NCBI RefSeq assembly: GCF_023078475.1 | Contig: NZ_CP095741.1 | Coordinates: 2,666,001 to 2,730,000 of the forward strand | Length of the DNA stretch: 64,000 nt | From: Luteibacter aegosomaticola | GTDB lineage: Bacteria > Pseudomonadota > Gammaproteobacteria > Xanthomonadales > Rhodanobacteraceae | Direction: 5' to 3' | In this document: positions 25,907 to 34,282 of the stretch, piece after piece | Position numbering within the stretch: the first letter of the stretch is position 1 | Layout of the letters: every line of letters starts with the position of its first letter | Notes under the pieces: generated by a model | Seen by the model: only the letters and a program-made list of their open reading frames with translations | What the model was told of the DNA's origin: nothing | Databases searched by the model: none | Program-made: the position numbers and the translations under genes

Positions 25907-28168
25907 TTACTGACTGATCTTGCCGAGGTTCTTGTCGAACAGATCGGTATCGAGATCGTTGGTCAGCGTGTATAGGGTATAGCGCTTATTGAGGCGGGCA
26001 CCGCCATCGCGCACCAGGGGCTGCCACATCAGGGTGGCGCGGTTGCGCGACGAGCTCGGCAGCAACGCATCGAACGGAATCGACACATAAATGCCCTTGT
26101 CGAAGCTGCCTTCGCCATAGCCGGAATTGCCGGACTTGTCGGTTACCGTGAAGTAGGCGCCCATGCGGGTGCCGTTCGCGAACTGACGCGAAACGTCGAC
26201 GGTCGTGCCCCAGTCGCCCGCCAGGTAACGGCCCACGCTGACCGCCAGGGTCACGTTGTGGAAGCCGGTGTCGAGATACCCCGTCGCCTGGCCGGTAACC
26301 ACGTGGTACTTCCGCAGCGAGAAGTCCTGGTCGAACCCGCGCTGCTTCACCCAATTGATGTCGCCACCGACGGCCCAGTGCTCGCCGAACGGGCGATACA
26401 GCACTTCACCGCCCACGCCGGCGTACATGCTCTCAAGCGCCCCCGCATAGGCCATGCCGTACAGATCCTCACCCAGCTTCTTCGTTCCGGTGAGCTGGAA
26501 ATTGGGCATGGTGACGTCGGAGCTGGTGACGTACTTACGTACGTCGGTGCGGACGCGCGGGAGGTTGCTGGGCGCGTCGTAACGGAATTTGTCGTAGTTG
26601 TTTGCAAGATTGACCGCAAGCACGCCATCGAGCCAGAGATGGCGGCTGAAATTGAACGTGCCGTAGCCCGCGCCGTACACCTGGTAAAGAATGAACGCAT
26701 CGGGGCCGCCCACGTTCTGCTGGTAGCCGATGGACGTGCCGCCAGTGAAGCGCTTCAAGGGCGCGTTGTAGAGCACCTCTTCATCCCGCGCCGTCACCGG
26801 ATCCTGCTCGACGCTACGGCGGAACGTGGGCAGGTCGATCTCATGGTTCAACAACTCGATGAAGCGCGGCCGGTGCACGCTGGTATCCACCATGCTCATG
26901 CCGTTGCGCTCGCTGGTCACCGTGACCCAGTCAATGCTGTTGTCGACCCGGTTATCGACGATGCGGGTGGCGCGTCCCGCACCCTCCGCGGTGTAGAAGA
27001 AGCGATCCTGCTCGCCCTGGATCACGAGCTCGGAGCCGCGACGGCGAATGCTGCTGACGTTGATGCCGGCGTTGGCGCGCAGTGTTTTTGCCACCTGGGC
27101 CCAGTCGACCTGCTCCGGCGGCTTGCGGTCCGGGAGGGCGGCGCCCGTGGGTGCCGCCATTGCCACCGCGGCGCCCGCCACGTCGCTCGCCGCCTGCCCG
27201 GTACCCTGCGAGGGGCCGGTCGGCATGCTCGTGACCGGTGTGCTCGTGAACGACACAGGCTCCGGCGGAGGATCGAACGACTTCTCGGGGCCAACATGCG
27301 TCGCCAGGTTGGCATGCAGGTTGAGCGCAGCCGTGGCAATGGTGCCGCGCTCGTAGCCCAGGGTCAGATCGACGTTCTTGTTCAGGCGGAACACCGCGCC
27401 CAGGTTGATCGGCGAACGCTGCCGCTGGTTGTTGCTTTGCGGCTGGTGCTTGTAGTCGTTGCCATCGAGCTCGGCCTTCAACACCAGCCAGTCCCACGGC
27501 GAGTGGTACTCCACGCCGCCAAAAAAGCCAGGGCGGCCACGCAGGAACTTGTTGATGCTGAGTGCGCCGGTGGCGCCCGTGCCGCTGGCCGGGCGCGTCT
27601 TGAACCGGTCGCTGATGATGTCGAGCGGGTTGGCGATATCGCCTCGATTGCCGATGTAGCCCCAGCCAAGGCCAAGACTGAAATCAAACCGCCCCGCCCG
27701 CTTGCTGGCGACAAAGTATTCGCTGCCGAACAGGCCCGTACCACCGACGTCGCGAACGCCAAAGGCCACCGCGGGTATCCAGCGCGTCTCTTGCCAGAGC
27801 CGCGCCTTGACGTCGATCGATTTGTCCTTGTAGGTCTGGCTGCCGCTAAGCGAGGTGGGGCCGTACAGCCGGTTGCTCACGTTCGTATAGCGGAAGCTGC
27901 CTTCGAGCCAGGGAATCGGCTGCATCGAGACGTTGTAGTTCGTGTAGGGCGTGGTACGGCTCAACACAAAGCTGAATTCCCCCTCCTGGGCCATACGGGC
28001 GGTCGGGGTCTGCAAGAGACCCACACCGCCGAAATCGCTCTGCGTGTAGTACTCCTGCGCGTGAACGGTCGCCACGCCGCCCGCCCATAGCACCATGCCC
28101 GCGCAGCAGCCCCGCCACGCCGCTTTGCGGAATCCGGGCGGGGCGCGGCGAACCAGGCGCCGCCTCAA
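25907..28168 (-). CDS. YjbH/GfcD-family outer-membrane exopolysaccharide protein
   Basis: This is a 753-residue exported protein predicted to be mostly beta-barrel. After the signal (AGGVATVHAQ) comes the family opening DFGGVGLLQTPTARMAQEGEF. Repeated amphipathic strands follow, with a Pro/Ala-rich linker around residues 300-350 and a C-terminal barrel rich in Gly and Tyr. YjbH and GfcD proteins are double-barrel outer-membrane components of EPS secretion. The annotated start is a TTG overlapping the upstream stop (TTGA); the ATG at 28096 would leave a shorter signal peptide. Confidence 0.88.
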   Translation of the reverse strand: MRRRLVRRAPPGFRKAAWRGCCAGMVLWAGGVATVHAQEYYTQSDFGGVGLLQTPTARMAQEGEFSFVLSRTTPYTNYNVSMQPIPWLEGSFRYTNVSNRLYGPTSLSGSQTYKDKSIDVKARLWQETRWIPAVAFGVRDVGGTGLFGSEYFVASKRAGRFDFSLGLGWGYIGNRGDIANPLDIISDRFKTRPASGTGATGALSINKFLRGRPGFFGGVEYHSPWDWLVLKAELDGNDYKHQPQSNNQRQRSPINLGAVFRLNKNVDLTLGYERGTIATAALNLHANLATHVGPEKSFDPPPEPVSFTSTPVTSMPTGPSQGTGQAASDVAGAAVAMAAPTGAALPDRKPPEQVDWAQVAKTLRANAGINVSSIRRRGSELVIQGEQDRFFYTAEGAGRATRIVDNRVDNSIDWVTVTSERNGMSMVDTSVHRPRFIELLNHEIDLPTFRRSVEQDPVTARDEEVLYNAPLKRFTGGTSIGYQQNVGGPDAFILYQVYGAGYGTFNFSRHLWLDGVLAVNLANNYDKFRYDAPSNLPRVRTDVRKYVTSSDVTMPNFQLTGTKKLGEDLYGMAYAGALESMYAGVGGEVLYRPFGEHWAVGGDINWVKQRGFDQDFSLRKYHVVTGQATGYLDTGFHNVTLAVSVGRYLAGDWGTTVDVSRQFANGTRMGAYFTVTDKSGNSGYGEGSFDKGIYVSIPFDALLPSSSRNRATLMWQPLVRDGGARLNKRYTLYTLTNDLDTDLFDKNLGKISQ

Positions 28169-28950
28169 GGCGCACCCGCCGTATCAAGCAACTGGGTCGA
28201 AATGAAAGCGGCGGCATCCTCGTTGAAGCGGCCATCCGTCGACGTAGCAATGGCCTTGCGGTTGAATGGCACATAGATCCAGGCGCCTGGCGCGAGCACG
28301 CGTGCAGGGTCCCGGTTCCACAATGCGATGTTCTGCGGAAAGACGGTGCCGTCCGGCTGGATAACGAACACCATGTCTGGATCGGCTGCCTTCGACGACG
28401 GGCACGCCGCGAGGTACCGGCGGGCGTCCTGAAGTGCCTCAAGGGGCACGCTGCAGGGCTTTTCCACTGCGCCGACGATACGGATACCTGCCGGTCTACG
28501 AGGATAGAACAGCGCATCCCCTTCTTTGATCGGCCAGTTATCGGGTGGCGACACTTCGAGCTGATCGGGATCAAGCACCACACTGGTGCGTCGGCCAGTC
28601 ACCGGCAAGGACGCTATCCACGCCTGGAACGCTGCCGCCGAAACACCGAGCGCTTCATGGCCATCACTGATTGCTGCCATGCGGATAACGCCGAGCTCAA
28701 AGACCACGCCCGTTTTCAGGCGGAGCTGGACTTCCTTAAGCGACGGCCTGAGCCACGCGGCGCCGGGAAGATACGCATCGGGGTTCACCTTCGCTGCCAG
28801 CGCAACCTGCGACAGCCTCGCTCCGGACGGATAGACGGCCGAACCCGGCTGGCGCACTTCGCCAGACGCACTGGCATGGAGCGAACCTTCCTGCCCCATG
28901 GCCAGGCCAGACGCGGCCAGCCCGATGATCGCCCACGCCGCGCGCCTCAC
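28165..28950 (-). CDS. GfcC/YjbG-family capsule/EPS biosynthesis protein
   Basis: This 261-residue periplasmic protein has a signal peptide ending near GLAMGQE. It then shows the family pattern of beta-grasp modules: an N-terminal GEVRQPGSAVYPSGARLSQV like SLBB domains, and IRIVGAVEKPCSVPLEA with PGAWIYVPF at the C-terminus. GfcC is an essential group 4 capsule factor of unresolved mechanism. The GTG start overlaps the GfcB-type stop and its own stop overlaps the YjbH-type start, so the three are translationally coupled. Confidence 0.85.
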   Translation of the reverse strand: MRRAAWAIIGLAASGLAMGQEGSLHASASGEVRQPGSAVYPSGARLSQVALAAKVNPDAYLPGAAWLRPSLKEVQLRLKTGVVFELGVIRMAAISDGHEALGVSAAAFQAWIASLPVTGRRTSVVLDPDQLEVSPPDNWPIKEGDALFYPRRPAGIRIVGAVEKPCSVPLEALQDARRYLAACPSSKAADPDMVFVIQPDGTVFPQNIALWNRDPARVLAPGAWIYVPFNRKAIATSTDGRFNEDAAAFISTQLLDTAGAP

Positions 28951-29639
28951 GAGGCCTTCCCCATGTACGGCCGCAACGCGATCAACTCAATCGGGAAGCC
29001 GGGCGCCACGTATTGGCGACTCTTCCAGATGAAACCATCGGCGGGGTCGACCCAGTAACGGTTGGTATAGCTGCCCGATGGCCCACTGAGGTGCTCGTCA
29101 TAGCGGCGAAGGCGATGCATCGTGCCGAGGATCTCGACGTTATCCGTGCTTTCCGGCGTGAGCGTGACCTGCATCACAACGCCGTAGCGGTATCCGGGTG
29201 ACCAGTCCACCGTGCGCGTATAGCTCAGGGGCGCATCGACATGCTGCAGCCCGGTCGCAAAGGGATCAGCGGCACCACTGAGTGCCATGGCGCCAAGGTT
29301 TTGCGGCAAGCCCACCGTCTTGACCAGCACGCCATCACGCGTGAAGAGAATGTCATCGCCCTGCCCGTACCAACCGAGTTTGCCGTCTTCCACCTTGCCC
29401 AGGACAAGGATGGCCTCACCGTCAGGACCATTGGCCTGTAGCTGGAAGTACGGCGAAGCGGCCACGGATTCGGCCGTGGGGTGCACGCTTTCTCCGTGCA
29501 CGGCGAGACGGATGGCCTGCACACTGCCACTCGATACGGCTGAGCATGCCGCCAGCACGAAAAGCACCATGGCAAGGCCAGCGAGGGCAATCAGGCGTAG
29601 CGCGCCCAGCGCGCGTTGTCGGGCATCAGGCCAAGACAA
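28947..29639 (-). CDS. GfcB/YjbF-family lipoprotein
   Basis: This outer-membrane lipoprotein has a hydrophobic signal ending in the lipobox LAAC. The mature part includes YFQLQANGPDGEAILVLG, TRDGVLVKTVGLPQNL and a C-terminal YWVDPADGFIWKSRQY, matching the YjbF/GfcB beta-barrel-like family. The start is unsettled: the frame opens at 29753, but the TTG at 29639 gives a normal lipoprotein signal with Cys32. It is first of the GfcB-GfcC-GfcD run. Confidence 0.8.
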   Translation of the reverse strand: MSWPDARQRALGALRLIALAGLAMVLFVLAACSAVSSGSVQAIRLAVHGESVHPTAESVAASPYFQLQANGPDGEAILVLGKVEDGKLGWYGQGDDILFTRDGVLVKTVGLPQNLGAMALSGAADPFATGLQHVDAPLSYTRTVDWSPGYRYGVVMQVTLTPESTDNVEILGTMHRLRRYDEHLSGPSGSYTNRYWVDPADGFIWKSRQYVAPGFPIELIALRPYMGKAS

Positions 29640-29813
29640 AATCAGCGGTAGGTCCGGTAAGTGAATTCGGTGGGCCTCGCTATGTCGTGAGACGGGAGGC
29701 CCGCATGGACTGCACTGACTGGAGGGAGCGATGGCGCCCTCCACACTCGGCACGTCTTAGTGACAGTACACGAGCAAACCGGACTGAAAACTGACTGGCG
29801 TCGCGTCTTACGA

Positions 29814-30251
29814 CTAGAGATACTTCATCCAGCTGTTTACGCTGTTATTGATAAGCGTGTAGACATGCTCGAAAGCGGGCCGGCTTTGCCGATAAGGATC
29901 CGGGATGCCCTGGCCGTCCAGCCATCGATCCAGCAGGAACACCTTGCCACTGGCCTCCGGCGCCATCCGTGTCACGGAACCGACATGGTCCCGCTCCATG
30001 GCCAGCACGAGGTCGGCACTGCGAATGAGCGAGCGGTCAAGCTGGCGGGCTCGGTGGGCGCTGCCATCGATACCGTGTTCGCTGAGAAGATCGAGGGCCG
30101 TGCGGTCGATGCCATGCCCTACCATGGCCCCGAGCCCGGCACTGGAAACCGTGACCTTGCTCCCTTCGCCCAGCCGGTGGCGGAACAGCAATTCGGCAGT
30201 GGGGCTGCGGCAGATATTGCCAATGCAGACAACAAGGACGTTCTGGAACAT
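29814..30251 (-). CDS. Low-molecular-weight protein-tyrosine phosphatase (Wzb/Etp type)
   Basis: This 145-residue cytoplasmic phosphatase has the P-loop C9-X5-R15 in VVCIGNICRSP at its start and the general-acid Asp in IPDPYRQS near the C-terminus. It would dephosphorylate the tyrosine cluster of the Wzc-type kinase encoded at 8860-11031, a cycle needed for polymer export. I start it at the ATG before FQNVL because longer versions run out of the family. It lies upstream of the GfcB-type gene with a 174-bp gap. Confidence 0.92.
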   Translation of the reverse strand: MFQNVLVVCIGNICRSPTAELLFRHRLGEGSKVTVSSAGLGAMVGHGIDRTALDLLSEHGIDGSAHRARQLDRSLIRSADLVLAMERDHVGSVTRMAPEASGKVFLLDRWLDGQGIPDPYRQSRPAFEHVYTLINNSVNSWMKYL

Positions 30252-30332
30252 GTGGCGCGACACTCCTGGACACTGACAACGAGGCACGATGCGTAACATC
30301 TCCATGATAGCCACGATCACCGAGTGCTTGTG

Positions 30333-30935
30333 ATGTGGCATGCCATTACGAGTTTTGGCGATAGCGCGCTGCTGCTTCCCCTGATCGCGTGGATGACCCT
30401 CGTGCTCGCGTTACCCACGCAGCGCCGGGATGCTTTCCGCTGGGTCTTCGCTGCCATCGCGTGTGGCGGAGCCGTGGCGTTGTCCAAGTTGATGTTCATG
30501 GCCTGGGGCATCGGGCCACCCGGGCTCGATTACACCGGATTCAGCGGGCACACGGCTTTGTCGGTGCTGACCTGGCCCAGCCTTGCGGCCCTGCTCGTCA
30601 GGCGCATGCAGGGGTCACTGGCGTGGATAGCCATCGCCGCAGGCGCGTGCCTCGGCATCGCCGTGGGCATATCGCGCCTTGCGCTCGAAGTGCACAGCGT
30701 TTCCGAAGTGATCATGGGCGCGACGCTAGGCGCCGTCGTGGCCGCGTGGTTCATCCACGGGCTTCGGCGCGGACGTGACGTACCCACGACGCAGGCGTGG
30801 CTACTCGGCGCGGGTACCGTGGTGATCTGGCTCGTGTTCTACGGCCGCGTCTTTCCTTCACAGCACCTGCTGAAAGACATCGCGATGTGGGTGAGCGGCC
30901 ACTCGCACGTCTTTACGCGTCGCCCACACGGGTAG
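30333..30935 (+). CDS. PAP2-superfamily membrane phosphatase
   Basis: This protein of about 200 residues has five or six membrane helices and a phosphatidic-acid-phosphatase motif set, recognisable as FSGHT and SRLALEVHSVSE. The usual KX6RP motif is degenerate (K followed by GIGPPG with no Arg), the Pro of PSGH is Phe, and the final Asp of SRX5HX3D is Glu. It may dephosphorylate undecaprenyl pyrophosphate or another lipid phosphate, or have lost activity. GTG codons at 30324 and 30330 are alternative starts. It overlaps the next gene tail-to-tail by 23 bp. Confidence 0.75.
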   Translation: MWHAITSFGDSALLLPLIAWMTLVLALPTQRRDAFRWVFAAIACGGAVALSKLMFMAWGIGPPGLDYTGFSGHTALSVLTWPSLAALLVRRMQGSLAWIAIAAGACLGIAVGISRLALEVHSVSEVIMGATLGAVVAAWFIHGLRRGRDVPTTQAWLLGAGTVVIWLVFYGRVFPSQHLLKDIAMWVSGHSHVFTRRPHG

Positions 30936-31611
30936 CGACCCAGCCGGCAAGAAGCTCCGCGAGTTCGCGGGGCTTCTCCATCGGAATCATGTGCCCCGTC
31001 TCCTCGACGACTGCGAATTCCGAGCCGGCAATCAGCCCCCTCAGTTCCTCGGCCTCTTCCATCGACCGCAACGCATCGTCACTAGCCGCGACGACCAACG
31101 TGGGGCACGCGAACTGTGTGGGAATGTGGCTTCGATCAAGCAGCGACTGATGGACGAACGCCTCGTAACCCAGGCTCACGCTCATCGCGCGAAGGCGCTG
31201 CAGCAAGGGCATATCCTGCGCACGACTCGGGTGCACCGAAGGTGCGATGGAACGGATGCCGAGGCCGTTGAACGTCGTGCTATTCAGCGAGCGCAATGCC
31301 ACACGCTTGGCCTCGAGACGTTCCGGTGCATCATCGCGCGCCGAACTGGCCACCAGGGCCAGGCCACGCACGCGATCGGGTGCCATGCCGGCCACTTGCC
31401 TCGCCACGAACCCGCCTAATGAAAAGCCCACCAGGATGAAGGTATCCGGCGCTTCGGCCAGCACGTTCGCCGCCATGGCCTCGATGGTTGAACCCTCCAA
31501 CCGCCCCCGGTGAACGATCCTGTCAGCTGGCAGGTACGGCTGCATATCGTCCCAGAGCGAGCCATCGAGCATGAAGCCGGGAAGGAAGACGACGTCGGGA
31601 CCGTGGGACAT
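30913..31611 (-). CDS. Alpha/beta-fold hydrolase
   Basis: This 232-residue hydrolase has an early oxyanion-region motif VFLPGFMLDGSLWDD, the nucleophile elbow GFSLGG, a later Asp strand PTLVVAASDDALRS and a catalytic His in EETGHMIPMEKP. There is no signal peptide, so it is cytoplasmic. Its substrate is unknown. It resembles the small esterases often called pimeloyl-carrier-protein esterase-like. It converges on the PAP2 gene. Confidence 0.85.
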   Translation of the reverse strand: MSHGPDVVFLPGFMLDGSLWDDMQPYLPADRIVHRGRLEGSTIEAMAANVLAEAPDTFILVGFSLGGFVARQVAGMAPDRVRGLALVASSARDDAPERLEAKRVALRSLNSTTFNGLGIRSIAPSVHPSRAQDMPLLQRLRAMSVSLGYEAFVHQSLLDRSHIPTQFACPTLVVAASDDALRSMEEAEELRGLIAGSEFAVVEETGHMIPMEKPRELAELLAGWVATRVGDA

Positions 31612-31763
31612 GCTGCTGCCTTACGAAGGGAACCCGCAGATTATACGCGTTACGGCTCACTTGATTCCGCACGGAGCTTTCGCGCTGCGCCATCGATGAC
31701 GGCACACTGGCGTCGATGACGTCATGCGCGCAAAATCCGTACACCACTTCTCAGGGAGCAGCG

Positions 31764-32516
31764 ATGAGCAACGAGACGCGGCAGAACTGGTTCAACCAGG
31801 GCGGAGAAGCTTATGCAAGGTTCCGACCTGATTATCCGGATACGTTGGCATCCTTCCTGGCCAGCGTGTCGCCGTCGACCCGGCTGGCGGTCGACGTGGG
31901 CTGTGGCACGGGTCAGCTGACCACCCAACTGGCGGAGCATTTCGACGCGGTGATTGGCCTCGACCCTAGTGCAGGCCAGATCGCGAGCGCACGGCAGCAT
32001 GAACGCGTACGCTACCGGAGCGCACCTGCGGAAGCGCTGCCCGCTGACGATCACTCCGTTTCCTTGATCACCGCCGCGCAGGCTGCGCATTGGTTCGACC
32101 TTCCCGCGTTCTACGCTGAAGCTCGCCGCATTGGCGAGACCGGCGCTGTCGTCGCACTGATCAGCTATGGCGTGCCCGTGCTCGACGCCGCGATCCAGTC
32201 CTGCTACCAGACGTTCTATAGCGAGCAGATCGGTCCTTACTGGCCACCGGAACGCGAGCTCGTCGACAGCGGCTACGCCACCATCGACTTCCCCTTCCGA
32301 GCCCTGCCGAAACCCGAGCTCTTCATCGAGCGCCACTGGGACCTCGCCGAGATGCTTGGCTACATATCGACGTGGTCGGCCGTAAAGCGCGCCAGAGACG
32401 CGGGGCAGCAAGCCCTGCTTGAAGACTTCGCGAGGGATCTGGGTGCCGCATGGGGATCGCCCGAAACGAGGCGCCATTTCCGCTGGCCCATCAACATGCG
32501 GCTCGGAACCCTGTGA
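31764..32516 (+). CDS. Class I SAM-dependent methyltransferase
   Basis: This 250-residue cytoplasmic methyltransferase has motif I VDVGCGTGQLT, the acidic loop IGLDPSAG and motif II region ITAAQAAHWFDLP. The overall form matches methyltransferase type 11 proteins related to yeast Tmt1/Crg1. The ATG at 31764 follows GGGAG at good spacing, and the earlier ATG at 31716 is unsupported. The methyl acceptor is not evident from the neighbours. Confidence 0.87.
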   Translation: MSNETRQNWFNQGGEAYARFRPDYPDTLASFLASVSPSTRLAVDVGCGTGQLTTQLAEHFDAVIGLDPSAGQIASARQHERVRYRSAPAEALPADDHSVSLITAAQAAHWFDLPAFYAEARRIGETGAVVALISYGVPVLDAAIQSCYQTFYSEQIGPYWPPERELVDSGYATIDFPFRALPKPELFIERHWDLAEMLGYISTWSAVKRARDAGQQALLEDFARDLGAAWGSPETRRHFRWPINMRLGTL

Positions 32517-32569
32517 CCAGCAGCAACCGCCCTGCGTAACACGCCAGTCACAAACCACACCTAGCATCC

Positions 32570-32592
32570 GCCCCTTTCGGGTTCCAAGGGGC
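32570..32592 (+). promoter_or_regulatory. Hairpin overlapping the sigma-factor ribosome-binding site
   Basis: GCCCCTT-TCGGGTTCC-AAGGGGC forms a 7-bp stem whose right arm AAGGGG is the likely Shine-Dalgarno, 5 nt before the ATG at 32597. Opening of the stem would be needed for efficient translation of the ECF sigma gene. Confidence 0.4.
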
Positions 32593-32596
32593 CCTC

Positions 32597-33103
32597 ATGC
32601 CCGATCCTTCCGCCGGCCTTGCCACCGTCCTGCTCGAACAGGACGGCCTGCTGCAACGCTATATCCATCGCCGCGCGGGCCATGCGTGGGATGCGCAGGA
32701 TCTTGTGCAGGAGACTTACCTCCGGCTGCTATCAGCCGACCCGGAGTCCATCCAGAATCCGGAAGCCTACCTGTTCACCGTGGCGACCAACCTGCTCCGG
32801 CAACGCGCCGGCGGCCGACTGACCGGCGGCCGTGAAGACAGCGGGCTCGACGACGTCTTCGAACGGCTGGCGACACCCTGCGAGGCCGCATCGGGTGTCG
32901 ACCAGGAGCGCCGAAGCCAGCGGCTGCAAGAGCTCATGGGGCGACTATCACCCAAGTGCCGCGCGGTCATGGTGTTGCACTACCGCGATGACCTCAGCTA
33001 TCGCGAGATCGCCGACCAGCTCGATATTTCCGTACACATGGTCAAGAAGTACATCGTCAAGGGACTGGCCGCGTGCCGGCAAGGGATGGGGCGTTATGAA
33101 TGA
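32597..33103 (+). CDS. FecI-like ECF sigma factor
   Basis: This 168-residue sigma-70-family factor has region 2 with DAQDLVQETYLRLL and NPEAYLFTVATNLLR. Region 4 contains LSPKCRAVMVLHYRDDLSYREIADQLDIS (given here in parts) followed by VHMVKKYIVKGL. These match the FecI branch, which is controlled by a membrane FecR and a TonB receptor. It overlaps the fecR-like gene by 8 bp, and the receptor follows that, the classic cell-surface-signalling order. Confidence 0.92.
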   Translation: MPDPSAGLATVLLEQDGLLQRYIHRRAGHAWDAQDLVQETYLRLLSADPESIQNPEAYLFTVATNLLRQRAGGRLTGGREDSGLDDVFERLATPCEAASGVDQERRSQRLQELMGRLSPKCRAVMVLHYRDDLSYREIADQLDISVHMVKKYIVKGLAACRQGMGRYE

Positions 33104-34181
33104 CCTGATGGGCCAGGCGGCCGCACGACGCATCACCGAGGAAGCCGCGCAGTGGCTGCTGGCCAACCGCGAAGGACTGGACGCGTCGTCGCGCGCCGCA
33201 TTCATGGCGTGGCTGCGCCATTCCCCGGCGCACGTAGCGGAATACATGGCCATCGTGCAATGGGAGCAGGAGGTGCGTGAAGCCGCACCGTCCAATGCCA
33301 CGCCAGCCCACGAACTCATCGAACGCGCGGCGCGTGAGCCTGCCGTCGTGCCGCTTCGTACGCGAGCGCCCGCACCGTCGCGGCACGCGTCGGCACAGCC
33401 CGCAAGAGCGTCACACCGGTCGCGCTGGCTTGTCGGCGCGGCCGCGGCATGTGCCGCCGTGGCCGTGGCCGTGGCCGTGGCGACGTACACGCTCGCACCG
33501 AGAGGGCCCGGCACCCCTCCCGGCGTTGTCTATAGTGCGCCAGCTGATGCGACACGCAGCCTGCAACTCGATGACGGAAGCCGCATTCAACTCGATCGCG
33601 GCACGTCGATCCGCGTGCAGTTCGATACCAGCCAGCGTGCCATCGCGGTGTTGAGCGGCACGATGCTGATCGACGTGGGCCACGACTCGCCAGCCCCGCT
33701 CAGCGTGACGCTTGGCCGCACCGTTCTTCGTGACATCGGCACCGTCTTCCAGGTCAGCGCAAGACCGAACGGTGGCGATGTCGCCGTCCTGAGCGGCCGC
33801 GTGGATGTCATGGCAGACAAACACGTAGTAGCTCACCTCGAAGGCGGCGAGCGCGCCAGCGTGGCTAGTGATGGCAGCCTCTCGCATATCGCCTCACGCA
33901 CCGATTTCTCGCAGGATCTTGCCTGGCTTCCCGCAGACATCGATTTCCACGACACGCCCATCAGCGAAGTGGCACGTCGCTTCAATGATTATGGTCAGGC
34001 ACCCCTGCTGATCGAAGACGAAACCGTGGCCAACACGCGCATCAGCGGCCGATTCCATGCACGCGACCCGGCAGGCTTCGTCGCCTATCTGCAGACCCTG
34101 CCGGACGTGCAGATCCACCGCGATGCACAAGGCATCCATGTCGTTCGCCGGAGCGTGCCGACGAAGCTAAGGCGGCTGTAA
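33096..34181 (+). CDS. FecR-family anti-sigma/sigma regulator
   Basis: This 361-residue inner-membrane protein has an N-terminal cytoplasmic DUF4880 segment (AAQWLLANREGLDASSRAAFMAWL), one membrane helix (GAAAACAAVAVAVAVATYTL) and a periplasmic FecR domain (LQLDDGSRIQLDRGTSIRV; IGTVFQVSARPNGGDVAVLSG). A C-terminal STN-like domain follows. It relays the state of the TonB receptor to the sigma factor. The start is the ATG inside the sigma gene's 3' end. Confidence 0.9.
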   Translation: MNDLMGQAAARRITEEAAQWLLANREGLDASSRAAFMAWLRHSPAHVAEYMAIVQWEQEVREAAPSNATPAHELIERAAREPAVVPLRTRAPAPSRHASAQPARASHRSRWLVGAAAACAAVAVAVAVATYTLAPRGPGTPPGVVYSAPADATRSLQLDDGSRIQLDRGTSIRVQFDTSQRAIAVLSGTMLIDVGHDSPAPLSVTLGRTVLRDIGTVFQVSARPNGGDVAVLSGRVDVMADKHVVAHLEGGERASVASDGSLSHIASRTDFSQDLAWLPADIDFHDTPISEVARRFNDYGQAPLLIEDETVANTRISGRFHARDPAGFVAYLQTLPDVQIHRDAQGIHVVRRSVPTKLRRL

Positions 34182-34282
34182 GAAAAAATTCACGGAAAAA
34201 ACGGTACCCGGTGGCGGTCCCGCCGACTCGTACGTGACATGCGCATCGCTTGCGCCCTGTCCTCCTTCACGAGTCCCTACCC

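Noticed and set aside
26258..28090. Long open frame of about 610 codons opposite the YjbH-type gene
   Set aside because: It is an antisense shadow caused by high GC: its product is Arg/Ala/His-rich with no domain, while the minus strand encodes a coherent signal peptide and barrel.
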